Positions 62,134 through 64,000 of a stretch of DNA of 64,000 bases are shown here, in pieces. Every line of letters begins with the position of its first letter. Within the stretch, counting starts at the first letter, position 1. The notes below the pieces were generated by a model that was not told where the DNA came from, ran no database searches, and was given only the letters and a program-made list of their open reading frames with translations. The translations under genes were made by a program, and so were the position numbers. The stretch comes from Flavobacterium cupriresistens (GTDB taxonomy: Bacteria; Bacteroidota; Bacteroidia; Flavobacteriales; Flavobacteriaceae): contig NZ_CP087134.1 in the NCBI RefSeq assembly GCF_020911925.1, positions 992,001-1,056,000 of the forward strand, written 5' to 3'.

Positions 62134-64000
62134 AACAATTTACAATTTCAAAAATCAATTTCAATTACAAATCAATCTGAAAACTCAAATTCAGTTTTTT
62201 TCTTTTTAAACTTTCAAAGTTGTCAACATATATTAAATACAACAAAAAAGAAATTTTAAATTTAATTAAATTTTGGTTGTTATTATAGCGTGTTAATAGG
62301 TACAATAATTTTATTTTTAAAAGTATTGAAATGAAGTTTCTCTTAGTTATCTAGAGTTATCAACATACTTATATTTTGTTAAAGGATTAGTTTTTAAGAC
62401 TTTTTGAATTTTAATTAACAACGGTTGACAACCTAAAATGAATTGATTTTGTAGATAAGTTCATATGTCGATTTTTGTTGAAAATGGTATTTTTGATCTT
62501 GATAACTTTTCTAAAAATTCATGAAACTTTATTAGGTTATTTCATTCCGGTTTTGGATTAGGTTTTTTTTTGACACGACCAAAAAAAACTTCTAATTTTC
62601 TATCTTTAGTTATTAACAGATAATGTTAATTTAAGGTTAACTGAATATCAATGAATTAGGTTTCAGTATTAACATTCTAAAATTTTAACAAAAACATTGT
62701 TTATTCTTAATTGATAATCAGCTTCTTATGGAGATACTAAAATTGTTAATAACGTTAACATTTTGAAATTAAGGCAGTTGTATTAGATGTTTTTTCGCGA
62801 CGAATTGCAATAACTTCCACGAATTGAAAAAAGTGTTTATAAAGTGGCTATTTCGATAAATTTTAAAAGAAAAATTGGTAAAAATTGGTGTAATTCGAGG
62901 CAAACTTTTCTTTTAAAATTGGTTGAAAATAAAATGTACTACTGATATATTGATAATCAGTAATTTATACAGATGTTGATAATTGTTAATAACGTTAACG
63001 TATTTAATATTAGGTAGTTATTTAGCTTTTTTTTGCCACGAATTACATGAATTACCGCAAATTGAAAAAAAATGTTGATAACGTGTGTATTTCTGTAGTT
63101 TTAAAATAAATATTAGTGAATATTGGTATAATTCGTGGCTAACTTTATATTTTTAAGTTCTTTAATTTAGGGTTTGTTATGTTTAGTATCAATGAGTTAG
63201 ATATAGGTAATAATTAGGATATGATTTAGAATAAAATACACTAATTATGTATTGATTATCAGAGATTTATAGAGATGTTAGCAATTGTTAATAACGTTAA
63301 TTAACTTAAAATAAGATAGTTATATAGTACTTTTATGCCACTAATTGCACTAATTTTCACTAATTGGAAAAAAGTGTTTATCAAATACCTATTTATGTAA
63401 TTTTTAAAAAGAAAAATCAGTGAAAATCGGTGGAATTCGTGTTCAGCTTTACGTTTTAAGCTAGTTTATATTAAAAATGCACTATTTTTATCTTGATTAT
63501 CAGTGATTTATATGGATATTAATAATTGTTAATAACCTTAATGTATTGAAAATTAAATAGTTATTTCATTCCCGAATTTCGTAAAATGCCCATTCCTATA
63601 ATTTTAAAAAGAGGAATTAGTGTAATCCGTGTTGAGCTTTAGGTTTTAAGTTAGTTTATAATAAAAGTGCACTATTTGTATCTTGATTATCAGTGATTTA
63701 TATGGGTATTAATAATTGTTAATAACGTTAAGGTATTGAAAATTAAATAGTTATTTCATTCCCGAATTTCGTAAAATGCCCATTCCTGCAATTTTAAAAA
63801 GAGGAATTAGTGAAAATTAGTGTAATCCGTGTTGAACTTTACGTTTTAAGTTAGTTTATAATAAAACTGTACCGTTTGTATTTTGATTATCAGTGATTTA
63901 TATAGATATTAATAATTGTTAATAACGTTAATATATTGAAAATTAAATAGTTATTTCAGTCAGTAATCGCGCTAATTTTCCCAAATTTCATAAAATGTCT
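62134..64000. repeat. Gene-free region with at least six tandem, diverged intergenic repeat units
   Basis: GTTAATAACGTTAA or a close variant (one AACC change) at 62745, 62985, 63287, 63528, 63718 and 63918. Each is preceded by TTGATTATCAG-TGATTTATA (or a variant) and followed by a TAGTTATTT block and by an AATTCGTGGC / AATCCGTGTT phrase. Spacing is 190-302 bp. GTTAA-TAACG-TTAAC is itself an inverted repeat. No ORF of interest. The array continues past the window. Confidence 0.85.

Noticed and set aside
62700..64000. Replication origin with DnaA boxes
   Set aside because: No cluster of TTATNCACA was recognised and dnaA is absent. AT-richness and repeats alone are not enough, although the nearby parS cluster makes an origin in the wider region possible.

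Overview
The window looks like a chromosome segment of a gliding Bacteroidota, most likely Flavobacterium or a close relative. The supporting signs are the low GC content, the Bacteroidota promoter pattern (TTG, 17-19 bases, TAnnTTTG) in front of several genes, signal peptides that often end in SQ or AQ, type IX secretion (T9SS) gliding genes, and housekeeping proteins typical of the genus. I see no transposase, integrase, prophage or CRISPR array.

Layout. From 1 to about 25.7 kb, on the minus strand, lies a gliding/T9SS surface-protein locus. In transcription order it holds a small secreted protein, a beta-helix-like secreted protein, another small secreted protein, a SprC-like protein with a T9SS type B tail, a SprD-like PorP/SprF protein with a huge 17-residue coiled-coil repeat, and a giant SprB-like adhesin. 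The adhesin frame is cut by one in-frame TAG at 7236-7238. The frame stays open beyond it for at least 2,411 codons to the window edge. Without that stop the protein would exceed 5,640 residues, in the range of F. johnsoniae SprB.

26-35 kb is ordinary core genome: holB, a DoxX-like gene, an acyl-CoA thioesterase, recA, plsC, trpS, an unknown anchored protein, dprA and an HU/SPOR membrane protein. 35.3-37.7 kb is a 2.4-kb gene-free block with three tandem units of about 343 bp, each holding an inverted repeat and a parS-like site, followed by a heptanucleotide array. 37.7-51.3 kb carries a Pif1-type helicase, an OmpH-like lipoprotein, a methyltransferase, an acetyltransferase, mnmG, ybeY, a DUF4175 protein, gltX and an SPFH protein.

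The clearest non-coding signal is a set of eleven parS-type sites (CACGTG core with GTTYC/GRAAC flanks) between 35.9 and 44.7 kb. Six of them sit within 300 bp between mnmG and ybeY. This looks like the ParB-loading centromere of the chromosome, so the replication origin is probably not far away, although dnaA and parAB are not in the window.

51.3-62.1 kb holds a YtxH/holin-like/DUF6327 cassette, glnS with a long C-terminal extension, folB, tRNA-Cys, an rnr-GIN domain-LysE operon and a DUF2007 protein. Two more gene-free blocks (52.9-54.5 kb and 62.1-64.0 kb) are diverged tandem arrays of long intergenic repeats. All assignments come from reading the sequence; no database search was run.
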